Assembly (NCBI GenBank): GCA_028280415.1
Contig: JANQLV010000023.1
Location: forward strand, 248,001 to 312,000
Direction: 5' to 3'
DNA: 64,000 bases
Origin: Saprospiraceae bacterium
Lineage (GTDB): Bacteria > Bacteroidota > Bacteroidia > Chitinophagales > Saprospiraceae
Shown piece after piece: positions 63,664 through 64,000 of this stretch. Numbering within the stretch: position 1 is the stretch's first letter; each line of letters starts with the position of its first letter. The notes under the pieces were generated by a model. It saw only the letters and a list, made by a program, of their open reading frames with translations, was not told where the DNA came from and searched no databases. A program made the position numbers and the translations under genes.

Positions 63664-64000
63664 CTATATATTGAATTGTATCTCGACAGTGCTGCCATTT
63701 TCAGAGAAAACAACATCATCAGAAAGTTGTTTCATCAGAAATACGCCTCTTCCACCTAATTTTAATAAGTTCTCCGGAGCAGTTGGATCAGGAAGTCCGT
63801 CAAAATTAAAACCTCTGCCTTCATCGGAAATTTGAAAAGCAATTTTGTCTTTTTTCTTTTTGAGTTTTACAAAGACTCTTTTAGAAGCATCATTGTCATT
63901 TCCATGAATAATAGCATTGGTAACAGCTTCAGTGAGGCTAATAAGAATATTACCATAGATATCGGGGCTGATATGGTATTTGTCGACCAAGCTCTCCACA
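63664..64000 (-). CDS. RsbW-like ATP-binding protein, cut by the window edge
   Basis: The visible 111 residues are a GHKL ATPase of the anti-sigma RsbW/SpoIIAB type. The N box is in LTEAVTNAIIHGN, the DEGRGFNFDGLPDP motif binds Mg-ATP, and GGRGVFLMKQLSDDV closes the lid. RsbW proteins phosphorylate an STAS anti-anti-sigma factor. The true start lies beyond the window, since family members are about 135-145 residues. An RsbU-like phosphatase is encoded at 41.7 kb. Confidence 0.88.
   Translation of the reverse strand, partial: VESLVDKYHISPDIYGNILISLTEAVTNAIIHGNDNDASKRVFVKLKKKKDKIAFQISDEGRGFNFDGLPDPTAPENLLKLGGRGVFLMKQLSDDVVFSENGSTVEIQFNI

Noticed and set aside
1-64000. tRNA, rRNA, CRISPR, insertion sequence or prophage
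   Set aside because: No cloverleaf-compatible TTCGAATC segment in non-coding DNA, no spaced direct-repeat array and no transposase or phage gene was found on visual reading. A covariance-model scan was not possible.

Overview
The window looks like chromosomal DNA from a marine or free-living member of the Bacteroidota, most likely in or near the Saprospiria (Lewinella-like). The order-level guess is inference. It rests on AT-rich DNA, few Shine-Dalgarno sequences, TAnnTTTG-type -7 promoter elements, four secreted proteins ending in type IX secretion (T9SS) type-A sorting domains, LytS/LytTR two-component genes with ligand-binding propellers, a long-loop LspA, the phylum-style YbeY motif and a fused aspartokinase-homoserine dehydrogenase.

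Layout. 0-7 kb: a prolyl oligopeptidase and two tandem, equal-length ASPIC/UnbV VCBS-repeat secreted proteins. 7-20 kb: housekeeping genes (yqeY, rsmA, leucyl aminopeptidase, pdxA, a cell-wall glucosaminidase, a large TPR protein, a DksA/TraR-like regulator, lspA, two paralogous ArsR-type regulators, tsaB and an S41 protease). 20-31 kb: signalling genes. These include a membrane adenylate cyclase, a possible methanethiol methyltransferase, a LytS/LytTR two-component pair, a CotH-like secreted protein and an unusual ferredoxin-cyclase-globin fusion. 31-50 kb: a T9SS adhesin-like protein, uvrB, an FGE-like protein, mtaB, recX, mscS, an RsbU-type phosphatase, an orphan OppC permease, a queuosine-mannosyltransferase-like gene with a hydrolase and an LRR protein, a frameshifted beta-barrel gene, prsW, mazG and dtd. 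50-64 kb: an atypical SRAP protein, heme A synthase, a cytochrome c peroxidase, a hydrolase, an M1 peptidase, the thrABC operon, ybeY and the start of an RsbW-like gene.

Two things stand out. First, 51.2-53.0 kb holds four perfect 9-bp DnaA boxes and several one-mismatch boxes, with an apparent change in G/C strand bias. About 6 kb further on, three ParB parS-type palindromes lie within 450 bp at 58.17-58.61 kb, one of them inside thrC. Together they suggest that the window spans the replication origin and centromere region. Second, the 439-residue protein at 29.9-31.2 kb joins a plant-type [2Fe-2S] ferredoxin, a class III nucleotide cyclase and a heme globin. That architecture suggests redox or gas control of cyclic-nucleotide synthesis.

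The genes suggest a secretory, surface-active aerobe. T9SS cargo, FGE-like and LRR proteins are exported, and cAMP-type, LytTR and RsbU/RsbW-type systems regulate. Heme A synthase points to an aa3-type oxidase. No tRNA, rRNA, insertion sequence or CRISPR array was found.
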